Assembly: GCA_047624005.1 (NCBI GenBank)
Contig: JBLHPE010000003.1
Span: 1-64,000 of the forward strand
Length of the DNA: 64,000 bases
Direction: 5' to 3'
From: Ascidiaceihabitans sp047624005
GTDB lineage: Bacteria; Pseudomonadota; Alphaproteobacteria; Rhodobacterales; Rhodobacteraceae
The notes under the pieces were generated by a model, which saw nothing but the letters and a program-made list of their open reading frames with translations, made no database searches and was not told the DNA's origin. The position numbers and the translations under genes were made by a program. This document shows positions 50,650 through 58,714 of the stretch, piece by piece (position 1 is the first letter of the stretch; the number at the start of each line of letters is the position of its first letter).

Positions 50650-51557
50650 TGGTTAAAGTCATAACACTGGTAGCTGATGTTGGCGGAACCAACACACGAT
50701 TTGCTTTAGCTGATAGGAACGGCCTAATATCTGATAGCACAGCGCGATATGCCAATTGTGACGTCGATAGTTTTGTAGATGCGGCGCAGTCCTATATTTC
50801 TGCAATGGGCAGAACCAAGCCGACCAATATTTGCGTGGCAATCGCTGGGCCAGTTTCTGACGGCAAGGGGAAGCTGACCAATGGTGAGTGGGTTTTTGAC
50901 ACAGATATTTTGAACGAAAAGTTGGAACTGAAGCAGGCCTATTTGTTGAACGATTTGGCCGCCCTTGGCTACGCTTTGGATGTTTTGCCAGAAGACATGG
51001 TGACCCAATTTGGTGGTGGTCAACCAAGTGGAAATCAGGCGTTGGTTGCTGGAATTGCGACCGGATTTAACGTAAGCCTGTGTCACGGTGGCCAAGTTGT
51101 CGAAGCCGAGCTTGGGCATTCTAGCTTACCAAGTAGCGTCATGGAAATTTTAAGCGAAGCCTTGGGTGACAAGGCGAGCACCTTCCGAACTGTTGAAACC
51201 TTGTTCTCAGGTGATGGCCTTGCGGCATTACATGCAGCACTTGGGTTTGATGCTGCCAATCCTTCTGTCATCACGATGCAGGCGGGCGAAACGGTCGCAT
51301 TGTTTGCTCACGCACTTGGCACGTTTAGTCGCGAGATGGCCTATCAATATATGCCACTTGCCGGGCTCTACTTTAATGGCAGTGTCGCACGTGCGATCCT
51401 AAGCTCTGCAAATGCCGCTGATGTTGTTGCAAGCGTAACCTCCAAGGATGAAACCTTTGCAGGTAAATTCGGGCAGGTTCCAATGTACCTAATTACAGAG
51501 GACAGCGCTGCCCTATATGGTTGCGCCCGTTTTGCACGCAGTCAGGTCAGGCAGTGA
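50649..51557 (+). CDS. glk: Glucokinase
   Basis: This 302-residue protein phosphorylates glucose at C6 with ATP. The N-terminal phosphate loop is LVADVGGTNTRFALAD. CVAIAGPVSDGKGKLTNGEW and the sugar-binding LLNDLAALGYAL are typical of the proteobacterial Glk family. GHSSLPSS replaces the usual GHxxF region and PLAGLYFNGSVARAIL the ADP-site region. It lies at the end of the xylFHG operon, coupled to xylG, which suggests that the importer brings in glucose as well as, or instead of, xylose. Confidence 0.85.
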   Translation: MVKVITLVADVGGTNTRFALADRNGLISDSTARYANCDVDSFVDAAQSYISAMGRTKPTNICVAIAGPVSDGKGKLTNGEWVFDTDILNEKLELKQAYLLNDLAALGYALDVLPEDMVTQFGGGQPSGNQALVAGIATGFNVSLCHGGQVVEAELGHSSLPSSVMEILSEALGDKASTFRTVETLFSGDGLAALHAALGFDAANPSVITMQAGETVALFAHALGTFSREMAYQYMPLAGLYFNGSVARAILSSANAADVVASVTSKDETFAGKFGQVPMYLITEDSAALYGCARFARSQVRQ

Positions 51558-51916
51558 CACAAAAACCTTCCAATCGATTGTTGGTTTGTGCCACTTGTGA
51601 ACGGGCGGCAGGCACAACCGCACGCCATGATTGCGCGACCCTACGCGGGGCGCTTAAATTGGCAGGACTAAGCGATCAGATCGAAGTTGAGGCGACGCCC
51701 TGCCTAGGTGGCTGTGTGTTGCCAGTCAATATCTCTTTACAAGGTGAAAGGCGCGGCAGCTATGTGTTCGATGGTCTTGAGATCAAAGCCTCAGAGGCCG
51801 AGATCGTCAAACTGTGCGAGATGTACCTAACGCTCGATAAGGGCTGGATTGAGGACGCGCGTCCGCTGGGCGAATTGCGCAATAGGCTGCGGGCGCGCAT
51901 TCCGTCGCATGATTAG
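51554..51916 (+). CDS. DUF1636 family metal-binding protein
   Basis: This 120-residue protein has a GTG start overlapping the glk stop (GTGA). Cys residues lie in LLVCATCERAAG, HDCATL and ATPCLGGCVLPV, the pattern of a thioredoxin-fold [2Fe-2S] or metal-binding protein (DUF1636). In many alphaproteobacteria members of this family sit in cobalamin or cobalt clusters. Here it is attached to the sugar operon but abuts the cbt genes, overlapping the last one tail to tail by 4 bases. Probable role in metal or B12 handling, not in sugar use. Confidence 0.8.
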   Translation: MTQKPSNRLLVCATCERAAGTTARHDCATLRGALKLAGLSDQIEVEATPCLGGCVLPVNISLQGERRGSYVFDGLEIKASEAEIVKLCEMYLTLDKGWIEDARPLGELRNRLRARIPSHD

Positions 51917-52395
51917 TCGGTTTCGTTCTGGACCATAACACGAACCCGTAACGGTGTGTTGGCTACCGCCAACTCACTATGGTTGTTTGAGTTCAACGCA
52001 ACTTCGACCATCACGTCGCCCATCGGTAAGTGATCAATATGGAACCAGTTTGAATAGATACGTGCGATTTTCGCGCCATCCACATAAACATGCGCATGGC
52101 CTTCACCCGCGACATGGGCTGTGCCGGCATTTTCAGGAGCAAAGCGGAAATTTGTGGTCTCAAGGTGTAGGTTCCAGCCAAACACAGGGTCTTTGATGAC
52201 CTTAGCGGTGAGCGTTGGAGCATTTTCATCCGCAGGCAAAACGATCGGCACCATCGCCGCATGATCATGCCCTCCACCATGCCCTGTCGCATGATCATGA
52301 CCGTTCAACGTAATGCCGTTGCCTGCCGCAATCATAAATCCGATGCCGCCACCAAAGACCAATCCGATCAATAGCATGATAAGTTTGCGATCCAT
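51913..52395 (-). CDS. Membrane-anchored His-rich protein downstream of cbtA, unknown function
   Basis: This 160-residue protein has an N-terminal membrane anchor or signal (KLIMLLIGLVFGGGIGFMIAA), then a His-rich segment (NGHDHATGHGGGHDHAAM) that should bind metal ions. A beta-rich domain follows (FGWNLHLETTNFRFAPENAG, EGHAHVYVDGAKIARIYSNW, FHIDHLPMGDVMVEVALNSN). AGGGA lies 6 bases before the ATG. It lies 38 bases after cbtA on the same strand and probably belongs to the riboswitch-controlled transcript. It may capture cobalt in the periplasm for CbtAB; this is inferred from position and composition only. Confidence 0.75.
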   Translation of the reverse strand: MDRKLIMLLIGLVFGGGIGFMIAAGNGITLNGHDHATGHGGGHDHAAMVPIVLPADENAPTLTAKVIKDPVFGWNLHLETTNFRFAPENAGTAHVAGEGHAHVYVDGAKIARIYSNWFHIDHLPMGDVMVEVALNSNNHSELAVANTPLRVRVMVQNETD

Positions 52396-52433
52396 TCTTT
52401 GTCCCTCTGATCAAGAATTATAGGAAACGGACG

Positions 52434-53114
52434 TTAAGCCGCTTCGCCTTCTTTGGTCCAGAAATAGGCACAGAACGCGCCAAGAAGCGTCCATGCGACC
52501 AGCCCAACTGTTAAAGCACGAGCCGCAAATAGCGCTCCGATTTCGGTTGGAACTGGGCCCGTAAACTCAGCCGGTTGAGGCGCACCAACGATGTGTGGCA
52601 ACAGTAGTAAAACAACGGCGGCGCCGATACCGACCATTGTGAAGTGGAACGCCAACAACCACATTGCAATTGCAGCCAATGAAACAGTGGCAAACCACCA
52701 ATACTGACGCATTAAAACGTCTGCTGCGGCAACGCCGGGAACTTCTGGGGGCAACGAAAACGCGGGCGCAAGGTGTGCCGCGACAAAGCCCATAAGACCC
52801 CAAATCATGCCCTTGCGCGGCGTGATGATTGCGCCACGTTCCTCTGCAACACCCATTAAGGCAACTAGGATAAAAGCATAGCCGCAATAGGTTAGCATAG
52901 TGAACAATACACTTAGCAGGTCGCGCAACGGATCAAAGCCAGCAACCTCTTGGACCGCAGACACAGGTGTCGCGCCAAAATGAACAAGTTCACCCGTTTC
53001 ATAGAGTTCAGCGTGCAACAGTACAGGTTGCACGAACACATACTGAAGCAGGGCGATTAACAACCCAGCTGCAGCACCAGCGAACAACGCGCTGGTGACT
53101 ATGCGTGTGAACAT
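52434..53114 (-). CDS. cbtA: Cobalt transporter subunit CbtA
   Basis: This protein of 226 residues has about five hydrophobic segments (the first is SALFAGAAAGLLIALLQYVF, others include GMIWGLMGFVAAHLAPAF and LAAIAMWLLAFHFTMVG). It matches the CbtA family, the membrane part of a predicted cobalt importer. HLAPAFSLPPEVPG is a family signature. The start MFTRIVTSALF lies one base after the cbtB stop; a longer frame would run through cbtB. Confidence 0.88.
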   Translation of the reverse strand: MFTRIVTSALFAGAAAGLLIALLQYVFVQPVLLHAELYETGELVHFGATPVSAVQEVAGFDPLRDLLSVLFTMLTYCGYAFILVALMGVAEERGAIITPRKGMIWGLMGFVAAHLAPAFSLPPEVPGVAAADVLMRQYWWFATVSLAAIAMWLLAFHFTMVGIGAAVVLLLLPHIVGAPQPAEFTGPVPTEIGALFAARALTVGLVAWTLLGAFCAYFWTKEGEAA

Positions 53115-53115
53115 T

Positions 53116-53304
53116 TTAGTGGCAGGGGAAGCCAGTTGCGTGACGCACATCATGTGCGGCGTCATGCAATGCTGCGGCTTGAACATGGCCAGTGACGGCA
53201 ATGATGCCAACGCCGATGATCATAGCAAACATTGCTGACATCAGGCCTGTGCGGCTGGATGATGCGTGATCTTCGATGTTCAAAGCTACTGTAGTCGTCT
53301 TCAT
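53116..53304 (-). CDS. cbtB: Cobalt transporter subunit CbtB
   Basis: This 62-residue protein has one membrane segment (MSAMFAMIIGVGIIAVTGHV) and a C-terminal metal-binding tail, HDAAHDVRHATGFPCH, the hallmark of CbtB. AAGGAGAG lies a few bases before the ATG. It is the first gene after the cobalamin riboswitch, so its expression should fall when B12 is abundant. It is coupled with cbtA (one base apart). Confidence 0.9.
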   Translation of the reverse strand: MKTTTVALNIEDHASSSRTGLMSAMFAMIIGVGIIAVTGHVQAAALHDAAHDVRHATGFPCH

Positions 53305-53339
53305 TTCGTTCTCTCCTTACTGTCACACCCGACAGTTTC

Positions 53340-53545
53340 AATTACGTTTCAACCCGGCAGGTCTCCTGGCTTGCGCATCATCACGTGGCTTCGACCTTCC
53401 CCACCAATTGGGGTGAGTGGTAATTCGAAACCCGCTCTTCGCATACAGTCGCGGGGGCGGCCTGGGATTCAGTTGTCTTAAACCTAACCCAATTCCCTCT
53501 TCGTTCATCGACAAAACCGACAAACACCGAGCTCTTTACGTCTAC
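53340..53545 (-). promoter_or_regulatory. Cobalamin (B12) riboswitch
   Basis: On the minus strand the conserved parts appear in the right order: GAGGGAA (53493-53499), GCCGCCCCCGCGACTG (about 53446-53462), a variable stem, then the B12 box AAGCCAGGAGACCTGCC (53356-53372). It ends about 40 bases before the cbtB ATG. The limits are approximate. Ligand binding should reduce expression of cbtB, cbtA and probably the His-rich gene. It is not placed to control the cob biosynthesis genes, which lie upstream of it. Confidence 0.93.
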
Positions 53546-53596
53546 AACCACGCTGCCGAGTCGCACAAGAGACAACTTGATGCCTGCACGTAAATG

Positions 53597-54331
53597 TCAG
53601 TGTTTGCGGCGTAACAAATAGGCATCCATGATCCAACCATGCGCGTCGCGTGCTGTTGCGCGGGCAGAAATGATATCATCGCAAACCTGATCAAGGGGGC
53701 CAGAACGGATAATTTGGTTCTCCATTCCCAGATACGCGCCCCACCAAATATCGAAATCCGCACCGTTCAGTGTTTGAAACGCGCAGTAGCCGTCCAACAT
53801 AAACATTGCGCTGTCTGCACCTGCAGGCCAGCCATTGTCGCGCAACTGACGCCCCGTGGTAACAACAAAAGGCGCACCAATCTCGTTCACCGGAATAGCG
53901 TGCGCGGCAGTTAGAACTTGAAGCGTGGTAATCCCTGCAACAACGCGCACCTTTGGGTAGGGCTTTAGGCGCGAGGCGATCCTGAGCGAACTGTCGTACA
54001 GAGACGGGTCACCCCAAATCAGCAAAGCCGCGCGTTCTGTGTTTCCTGCGGCCTGTTTCCAAGCATCAGCAATCGCGTCATGCCATAGATCAACGTTTTC
54101 GAGGTAGTCACCCTCGGATTTTCGAACGGGCAAATCAAATTCAATGATCTCGGGACCATCACCAACAACCACCTTTTCCACGATCTGACGGCGCAGATTG
54201 GCAAGATCTGATTTCTCGCTGCCCTTGCGGGGGATCAAAATAGTCGTGGCTTCTTGGATAGCGCGCGCGCCCTCAAACGTCAGGTGATCAGGATTGCCGG
54301 TTCCAATACCAATCAGGGTCAGACTATCCAT
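53597..54331 (-). CDS. cobF: Precorrin-6A synthase (deacetylating)
   Basis: This 244-residue enzyme adds a methyl at C1 and removes the extruded acetyl group in the aerobic cobalamin pathway. It starts MDSLTLIGIGTGNPDHLTFEG, the SAM-binding loop in its CobF form. The family segment IPRKGSEKSDLANLRRQIV is present. The end LYDSSLRIASRLKPYPKVRVVAG and further YCAFQTLNGADFDIWWGAYLG agree with CobF. The start overlaps the cobA stop by 8 bases. It is the last gene of the cob operon, followed by the riboswitch region. Confidence 0.93.
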   Translation of the reverse strand: MDSLTLIGIGTGNPDHLTFEGARAIQEATTILIPRKGSEKSDLANLRRQIVEKVVVGDGPEIIEFDLPVRKSEGDYLENVDLWHDAIADAWKQAAGNTERAALLIWGDPSLYDSSLRIASRLKPYPKVRVVAGITTLQVLTAAHAIPVNEIGAPFVVTTGRQLRDNGWPAGADSAMFMLDGYCAFQTLNGADFDIWWGAYLGMENQIIRSGPLDQVCDDIISARATARDAHGWIMDAYLLRRKH

Positions 54332-55052
54332 CGTAATCTTCCGCCAATGGGCCGTATAGGATTAACGCAGGCGTCGCTGATATCTCTGATTTCAACGCCT
54401 CTGCCAACTCAGAAACCGTTGTGCGCTTCAACACTTGATCTGGTGTGCTGACAGCTTCGGCCAATAACGCAGGGGTATCTGCTGGCAACCCGTGGGCGAT
54501 CAGTTTCTCAGCCATCGCAGGGAATGTACGTTTGCCCATGAAAACGACCGTGGTTGCCATCGGATCAGCAAGGGCAGTCAGGTTTGCATCATCGGGCAAG
54601 GTTCCATCAACATCATGCCCGGTCACAAACTGAACACGGCGTGCTGTCATGCGTCGGGTCAAGGGAATGCCAGCAGCGGCGGCGGCGGCGCAAGCGGACG
54701 GAATACCGGGGATGATTTCGTAGGGAATACCAGCTTCGCGCAATGCAACGATTTCTTCTTCAAGGCGCCCGAACATCCCACCGTCACCGCTTTTTAAACG
54801 GACAACCCGCGCACCCGTCTGTGCGTACTCAACTAACAATTGGCTAACATGGCTTTGCTTGGGGGATGTACGGCCAGCACGTTTACCAACGCCAACCAAA
54901 TCTGCGCCTTTACCTGCGTGGGACAAAATAGGACCGGATGATAAATCATCAAACAACACTGCATCAGCGGTTTTCAAACGGTTCACCGCTTTCAACGTCA
55001 ACAGTTCTGGATCACCGGGGCCAGAGCCCACAAAGCTGACAAAACCAGTCAT
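54324..55052 (-). CDS. cobA: Uroporphyrinogen-III C-methyltransferase
   Basis: This 242-residue enzyme methylates uroporphyrinogen III at C2 and C7 to give precorrin-2, the branch point toward B12 and sirohaem. Family motifs are VSFVGSGPGDPELLTLKAV, VVRLKSGDGGMFGRLEEE, PGIPSACAAAAAAGIPLT and TTVVFMGKRTFPAMAEKL. It has no CysG-type N-terminal dehydrogenase domain. It directly follows cobB with no gap. Confidence 0.94.
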   Translation of the reverse strand: MTGFVSFVGSGPGDPELLTLKAVNRLKTADAVLFDDLSSGPILSHAGKGADLVGVGKRAGRTSPKQSHVSQLLVEYAQTGARVVRLKSGDGGMFGRLEEEIVALREAGIPYEIIPGIPSACAAAAAAGIPLTRRMTARRVQFVTGHDVDGTLPDDANLTALADPMATTVVFMGKRTFPAMAEKLIAHGLPADTPALLAEAVSTPDQVLKRTTVSELAEALKSEISATPALILYGPLAEDYDG

Positions 55053-56366
55053 TTACGTGGCCTCTGCGATCAGATGGAAGAAGGTGCCTGTTACATTCCC
55101 GTTACGTGATCCGGTTTCTGGAACGGGGTTGCCTTCGGCATCCAAAACTTCGGCCAAAGGCGCGTCAGGTTCTTCCAAAATGGTCGAATAATGGAACTCG
55201 TGGCCGCGCAACGCATCACCAGCCGCAAATCCTGGCATGGGCGCGATAAGATGTGCTTTGCGATATCCAAGGTGGAATTTGCGTTTTTCATAGCTGGTGA
55301 CCAAGCCTAAAAGACCCAGCATTTCGTGGCTCGTGCCTTCCTTGTCGACCAAGGTTTTACCCAGTGCCATGTATCCTCCGCATTCGCCATGAATGGGGCG
55401 GGTTTGGGCGTGCTCATGCATCGCTTTGCGGAAATTCGCAGCGGCTGCCAACGGACCGGCGTGTAATTCAGGATAGCCACCGGGCAACCAAACCAGATTG
55501 GCGGCGGGATCAGGGGCTTCATCTGCCAAAGGCGAAAATGGAATGATTTCTGCCCCAGCAGCCCGCCAACCCGCAACCAAATGCGGATAGGTAAACGAGA
55601 ACGCAGCGTCTTGTGCCAGTGCAATACGTTGCGCGGGCGGTTTAGGTAATTCACCTGCTGGCAGGGCTTCACCCCCCGTCGCGGCGGCTTTGATTGCGTC
55701 TAGATCGACGTTCTCACGCAGGAAATTCGCATAGCCAGAAATAGCAGCCTCTAGGTCAGGATGTTCACTCGCTTGTATAAGGCCAAGATGGCGTTCGGGA
55801 AGGGCTAGATCACCACGGCGGGGCAGGCTGCCCAGCACTTTGATCCCATGCTTTTCCATGCCCAAACGAGTCAGACGTTCGTGACGCGGCGATGCAACGC
55901 GGTTTAAGATCACACCTGCGAAGTTCAGATCAGGATTGTACTTGGCAAAGCCTAACGCTGTGGCGGCAGCAGATTGTGCCTGACCACTAACGTCAATAAC
56001 CAGAATGACGCCCCAGCCCATTTTAGCCGCAGTCTCAGCACTGGTCCCATGTCCCGTTGCGCCTGGTTTCGCGACGCCGTCATACAACCCCATTGACCCT
56101 TCGGCGATCACGATATCCGCCCCGATGCCTTGCGCAGAAATCGCGCCAAGCAGGCTTGGGTTCATCGCCCATGTGTCAAAATTGAACGAGGGGCGGCCAG
56201 CTGCAGCGCGGTGAAACGCCGGGTCAATATAATCAGGTCCGCTTTTGAAGGGTTGAACGGTCAGCCCATCTTCGGCCAAGGCACGTAAAAGGCCAAGCAT
56301 TACAGTGGTCTTACCGGTGCCTGAACTGGGCGCAGAAATTAGCAGACCTTTGGGCATATCAGTCAT
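55053..56366 (-). CDS. cobB: Hydrogenobyrinic/cobyrinic acid a,c-diamide synthase
   Basis: This protein of 437 residues amidates the a and c side chains using glutamine and ATP. The N-terminal domain has Walker A SAPSSGTGKTT and MGLYDGVAKPGATG. The C-terminal glutaminase domain has IHGECGGYMALG with the nucleophilic Cys, LVWLPGGYPELHA, and GHEFHYSTI. The start MTDMPKGLLIS overlaps the cobM stop by 8 bases; the longer frame to 56498 would lie inside cobM. In the aerobic route amidation precedes cobalt insertion by CobN, which is encoded further upstream. Confidence 0.94.
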   Translation of the reverse strand: MTDMPKGLLISAPSSGTGKTTVMLGLLRALAEDGLTVQPFKSGPDYIDPAFHRAAAGRPSFNFDTWAMNPSLLGAISAQGIGADIVIAEGSMGLYDGVAKPGATGHGTSAETAAKMGWGVILVIDVSGQAQSAAATALGFAKYNPDLNFAGVILNRVASPRHERLTRLGMEKHGIKVLGSLPRRGDLALPERHLGLIQASEHPDLEAAISGYANFLRENVDLDAIKAAATGGEALPAGELPKPPAQRIALAQDAAFSFTYPHLVAGWRAAGAEIIPFSPLADEAPDPAANLVWLPGGYPELHAGPLAAAANFRKAMHEHAQTRPIHGECGGYMALGKTLVDKEGTSHEMLGLLGLVTSYEKRKFHLGYRKAHLIAPMPGFAAGDALRGHEFHYSTILEEPDAPLAEVLDAEGNPVPETGSRNGNVTGTFFHLIAEAT

Positions 56367-57165
56367 TGGTGGTCTCACTTTCTGGGGTCCAGCTGGCCCA
56401 TGGGCTGTCAGCAGTTTGCGGGCGGTAACGTCTGTCATAATCGGTCGCGTAAAGGCAGCTTTCATCAAACCCCTCGCCAGCGAGGGCAGGACCAACAAGG
56501 ATCAATGCCGTGCGCGCAATTTCCGGCGTCACGGCGGCCGCGATGGTCGACAGCGTCGCGCGAATGATCTGCTCGTCAGGCCAAGAAGCACGGTAGACCA
56601 CGGCGACAGGACAATCATCGCCGTAAGATGGGGTCAGATCGGCCACAACAGTATCAAGATTTTGGATCGAAAGATGGATAGCCAGTGTCGCGCCTGTGGT
56701 TGCGAAATTCTTAAGGCTCTCACCCTCGGGCATAGAAGACGCCCGCCCTTGTGTACGGGTCAAAACAACAGATTGCGCCAAGCCTGGTAGAGTTAATTCA
56801 GCCCCTAATGCTGCAGCGGCGGCGGCAAACGATGGCACACCAGGTGTCACGGTGACCGCTACTTTCTCTGCCCGAAGACGGCGCATTTGTTCGCCCATTG
56901 CTGACCAAACCGACAAATCACCGGAATGCAAACGCGCCACATCTTTGCCCGCATCAGTGGCGGTTTTGATAGTTGCGATGATCGTGTCCAAATCCATTGC
57001 TGCAGTGTTGATGATCTCGGCGTTGTCCGGGCAGTGGCCAAGAATTTCTTTGGGCACCAGCGACCCCGCATACAGGCAAACGGGGCAGGATGCTATGATA
57101 TCGCGCCCACGCAAAGTCAAAAGATCTGCGGCACCGGGGCCTGCGCCAATGAAATGTACGGTCAT
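56359..57165 (-). CDS. cobM: Precorrin-4 C11-methyltransferase
   Basis: This 268-residue enzyme methylates C11 of precorrin-4. It begins MTVHFIGAGPGAADLLTLRG and has YAGSLVPKEILGHCP, VARLHSGDLSVWSAMGEQ, GVPSFAAAAAALGAELT and the late CPVAVVYRASWPDEQIIR, all as expected for CobM/CbiF. It overlaps cobE by 4 bases and cobB by 8 bases. Confidence 0.94.
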   Translation of the reverse strand: MTVHFIGAGPGAADLLTLRGRDIIASCPVCLYAGSLVPKEILGHCPDNAEIINTAAMDLDTIIATIKTATDAGKDVARLHSGDLSVWSAMGEQMRRLRAEKVAVTVTPGVPSFAAAAAALGAELTLPGLAQSVVLTRTQGRASSMPEGESLKNFATTGATLAIHLSIQNLDTVVADLTPSYGDDCPVAVVYRASWPDEQIIRATLSTIAAAVTPEIARTALILVGPALAGEGFDESCLYATDYDRRYRPQTADSPWASWTPESETTND

Positions 57166-57527
57166 ATTTTTGGTCCTTGTGCGATGGCGCAGGTTGCCAT
57201 GCGATCTTGAGAAATGGAACGGGGGGCTAGCAGTTTTGCGCCTTTGCCGATGGCGGCAAGTGCGCAGGCTTCGGCCACACTACCGGTGTCGCGGTGTGTT
57301 TGGCTGGCTTGGGATTTGGTTGGCGTTTCGGTTTGGGCAAGGTTGAGTGCCGAAATAGGTATAATCCGTGCACCGATTGTTTTGGCGAAGGCTACGAACG
57401 CAACCTGTTTAGATTTGTCATCAGCGGTGGCAATTGCATCGACAGTTTTAGAACCCGCTATTGCAAAAGCATCCGCAAGACTTTGCACAGTCGCCGCACT
57501 GCGAAATCCGAACCCTGCAACGATCAT
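57162..57527 (-). CDS. cobE: CobE / CbiG C-terminal domain protein
   Basis: This protein of 121 residues starts MIVAGFGFRSAATVQSLADA, where the ATG overlaps the cobL stop (ATGA). An ATG 15 bases earlier is the alternative. It is a stand-alone CbiG C-terminal domain, with SVAEACALAAIGKGAKLLAPR as the family signature near the end. Its exact reaction in the aerobic pathway is not settled; it is needed for B12 synthesis in Pseudomonas denitrificans. Position between cobL and cobM supports the call. Confidence 0.85.
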   Translation of the reverse strand: MIVAGFGFRSAATVQSLADAFAIAGSKTVDAIATADDKSKQVAFVAFAKTIGARIIPISALNLAQTETPTKSQASQTHRDTGSVAEACALAAIGKGAKLLAPRSISQDRMATCAIAQGPKI

Positions 57528-58714
57528 CGCACGGCGCTCCATTGCACAATCGGATAGGCACTGGACCAGCCGCGCTTACTGCCCAAAGGTTTAGAGTTGG
57601 CTATCTCGATCCGCATCAATCCACCGCCCTTAGCGGCGTGGGCTTGGGCCACGATAGCTTCAGATTCTAAGGTAACAGCGTTTGTGACGAACCGACATCC
57701 CACAGGTAAAATGCCCCAAAGTGCATCCAATAATTCTTGAGTTAATCCGCCGCCGACAAAGACAACATCGGGGGAGGGCAAATTCGCCAATACATCTAGG
57801 GATTGGCCTGTCACCACGTCGAGGCGATCGACACCAAGTGCTAGGGCATTTTGCTTGGCGCGCTCCGCGCGTTCAGGGTTGGCCTCTACTGCGGTTGCTG
57901 AAACGCTTGGATGGCTCAGTAACCACTCAATAGCGATTGAGCCAGAACCTGTACCCAAGTCCCACAGATGTTCACCAAATTTGGGGGCCAACGCGGATAA
58001 GGTCAGCGCGCGAATTGGGCGCTTGGTAATTTGACCGTCGTTTGTAAAGAAGTCATCCGCGCGGCCAGAAGCGGTGCCTAGGGCTGTCCCATCCCCTTTT
58101 ACAGACATCGCCACACAAACGGGATGTTGGACCGGGCCTGATAGTTGACCAAAAGGTGTCACACGCTGTCGTGGTCCGCCAAGGGATTCCATAACGATAA
58201 GGCTGCTGTCGCCAAACCCTTGGGCGTTCAAATATTCGCTTAACTCACTTACTGCTGCACCATCACGCAGCAAGACGATTGCGCGCGAGCCTGCTGCCAA
58301 ATGCGGGCGCAACCGAGAAAACGGTGCTGCATGAAGGCCCACGCAAAGGGTGTCTTCTAGCGGCCAACCCATCTGAGCGGCGGCCAACGAAAACGTTGCT
58401 GGCCCTGCAATTGATGTCCATTCAGATGGTTCCAAATGGCGTGCAATTACGTTGCCAGATCCGTACCAAAATGGATCACCAGAGGCCAAAGCGACGACGC
58501 ACTTTCCACGCAGTTTTAGAAGTTCGGGAATGCCGTCAGCAAAGGGCACGGGCCAAGTGATTTGCTTTGCATCGAGTGGCGGCAGCAAAGATAAATGCCG
58601 CGCAGCACCCATGACGAATTCTGCGTTTTGCAGCGCGTTGTGGCTTGCGGGCGTTAGTGCATTTGGTCCATCTTCGCCCAAACCCACAATGGTCAACCAA
58701 GGAGCTTCAACCAT
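57524..58714 (-). CDS. cobL: Precorrin-6B C5,15-methyltransferase (decarboxylating)
   Basis: This 396-residue two-domain enzyme has an N-terminal C5-methyltransferase (TIVGLGEDGPNALTPASHN, then VVALASGDPFWYGSGNVIAR) and a C-terminal CbiT-like domain for C15 methylation and decarboxylation (LWDLGTGSGSIAIEWLL, TAVEANPERAERAKQNA, VVFVGGGLTQELLDALWG). AGGTGATC lies just before the ATG. That ATG overlaps the ATG of cobK on the other strand by two bases (CATG). Confidence 0.94.
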   Translation of the reverse strand: MVEAPWLTIVGLGEDGPNALTPASHNALQNAEFVMGAARHLSLLPPLDAKQITWPVPFADGIPELLKLRGKCVVALASGDPFWYGSGNVIARHLEPSEWTSIAGPATFSLAAAQMGWPLEDTLCVGLHAAPFSRLRPHLAAGSRAIVLLRDGAAVSELSEYLNAQGFGDSSLIVMESLGGPRQRVTPFGQLSGPVQHPVCVAMSVKGDGTALGTASGRADDFFTNDGQITKRPIRALTLSALAPKFGEHLWDLGTGSGSIAIEWLLSHPSVSATAVEANPERAERAKQNALALGVDRLDVVTGQSLDVLANLPSPDVVFVGGGLTQELLDALWGILPVGCRFVTNAVTLESEAIVAQAHAAKGGGLMRIEIANSKPLGSKRGWSSAYPIVQWSAVR

